DNA from: Aquirufa sp.
GTDB lineage: Bacteria; Bacteroidota; Bacteroidia; Cytophagales; Spirosomataceae
Length of the DNA stretch: 22,513 bases
Assembly: GCA_030833145.1 (NCBI GenBank)
Contig: JAURHT010000017.1
Coordinates: forward strand, 1-22,513
Direction: 5' to 3'
A model generated the notes under the pieces. It worked only from the letters and a program-made list of their open reading frames with translations, ran no database searches and was not told the origin of the DNA. The position numbers and the translations under genes were made by a program. Positions 22,447-22,513 of this stretch are shown here, in pieces (position 1 is the first letter of the stretch; each line of letters opens with the position of its first letter).

Positions 22447-22513
22447 CTAAACGCTTTTCTTAAACCAAAGTTCGGCCCGATTCTCCGACCAAGTATAGCC
22501 TTGGTAATTCTTC
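22447..22513 (-). CDS. C-terminal fragment of an unidentified protein (partial)
   Basis: The minus strand from 22512 reads KNYQGYTWSENRAELWFKKS then Val and TAG (22449-22447), 11 bases before the SerB-SerA start. The composition looks like a genuine protein end, but I do not recognise the family. A second open frame (ending TAA at 22442-22440) exists over the same bases, so the choice is uncertain. If real, this gene lies upstream in the serine run and holds its promoter outside the window. Confidence 0.4.
   Translation of the reverse strand, partial: KNYQGYTWSENRAELWFKKSV

Overview
The window reads as an ordinary chromosomal stretch of a Bacteroidota bacterium, most likely order Cytophagales. 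The evidence is a protein with a C-terminal type IX secretion (T9SS) sorting domain, a DUF5916 outer-membrane protein and a DUF2911 protein, TAnnTTTG-type -7 promoter boxes, many signal peptides ending in F-A-Q, and weak or absent Shine-Dalgarno sites. I cannot fix the genus. No tRNA, rRNA, insertion sequence, prophage or CRISPR array was seen, and no stretch over 300 bases lacks a gene.

Layout. 1-206 (-): rpmB (ribosomal protein L28), cut by the window edge. 326-2753 (+): a membrane-anchored endonuclease/exonuclease/phosphatase-fold protein overlapping an APC amino-acid permease. 2738-2857: a perfect inverted repeat built of heptamers, between convergent genes. 2862-4109 (-): a lipoprotein D-Ala-D-Ala carboxypeptidase (PBP4, S13), divergent from a sodium:solute symporter (4161-5537, +). 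The symporter collides tail to tail with a small Nudix hydrolase (5518-5955, -). 6029-7964 (+): a Nif3-family gene broken by an in-frame TAA, then its usual Bacteroidota partner, a coiled-coil/zinc-ribbon protein, closed by a strong terminator. 8039-8881 (-): accD. 8937-13329 (-): a tightly packed run of CheY-like receiver, PhnP-like metallo-beta-lactamase-fold hydrolase, HAD phosphatase and a large T9SS-secreted zincin. 13451-16208 (-): DUF5916 and DUF2911 pair. 16329-17045 (+): YebC/PmpR. 17052-22513 (-): a serine-biosynthesis run.

The serine run is the most coherent pathway. One 636-residue protein fuses a SerB-type phosphoserine phosphatase to a SerA-type phosphoglycerate dehydrogenase with an ACT domain. 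A SerC-type aminotransferase follows one base later, so two genes appear to encode all three steps from 3-phosphoglycerate to serine. The same run continues into a Gfo/Idh/MocA oxidoreductase, a secreted SGNH hydrolase and an NrtR-like Nudix/winged-helix regulator whose Nudix catalytic glutamates are gone.

No clearly new multi-gene system is evident. The best leads are the nonsense codon in the Nif3 frame (6092-6094), the heptamer palindrome (2738-2857), the SerB-SerA fusion, the catalytically degenerate Nudix regulator and the receiver-to-zincin operon.
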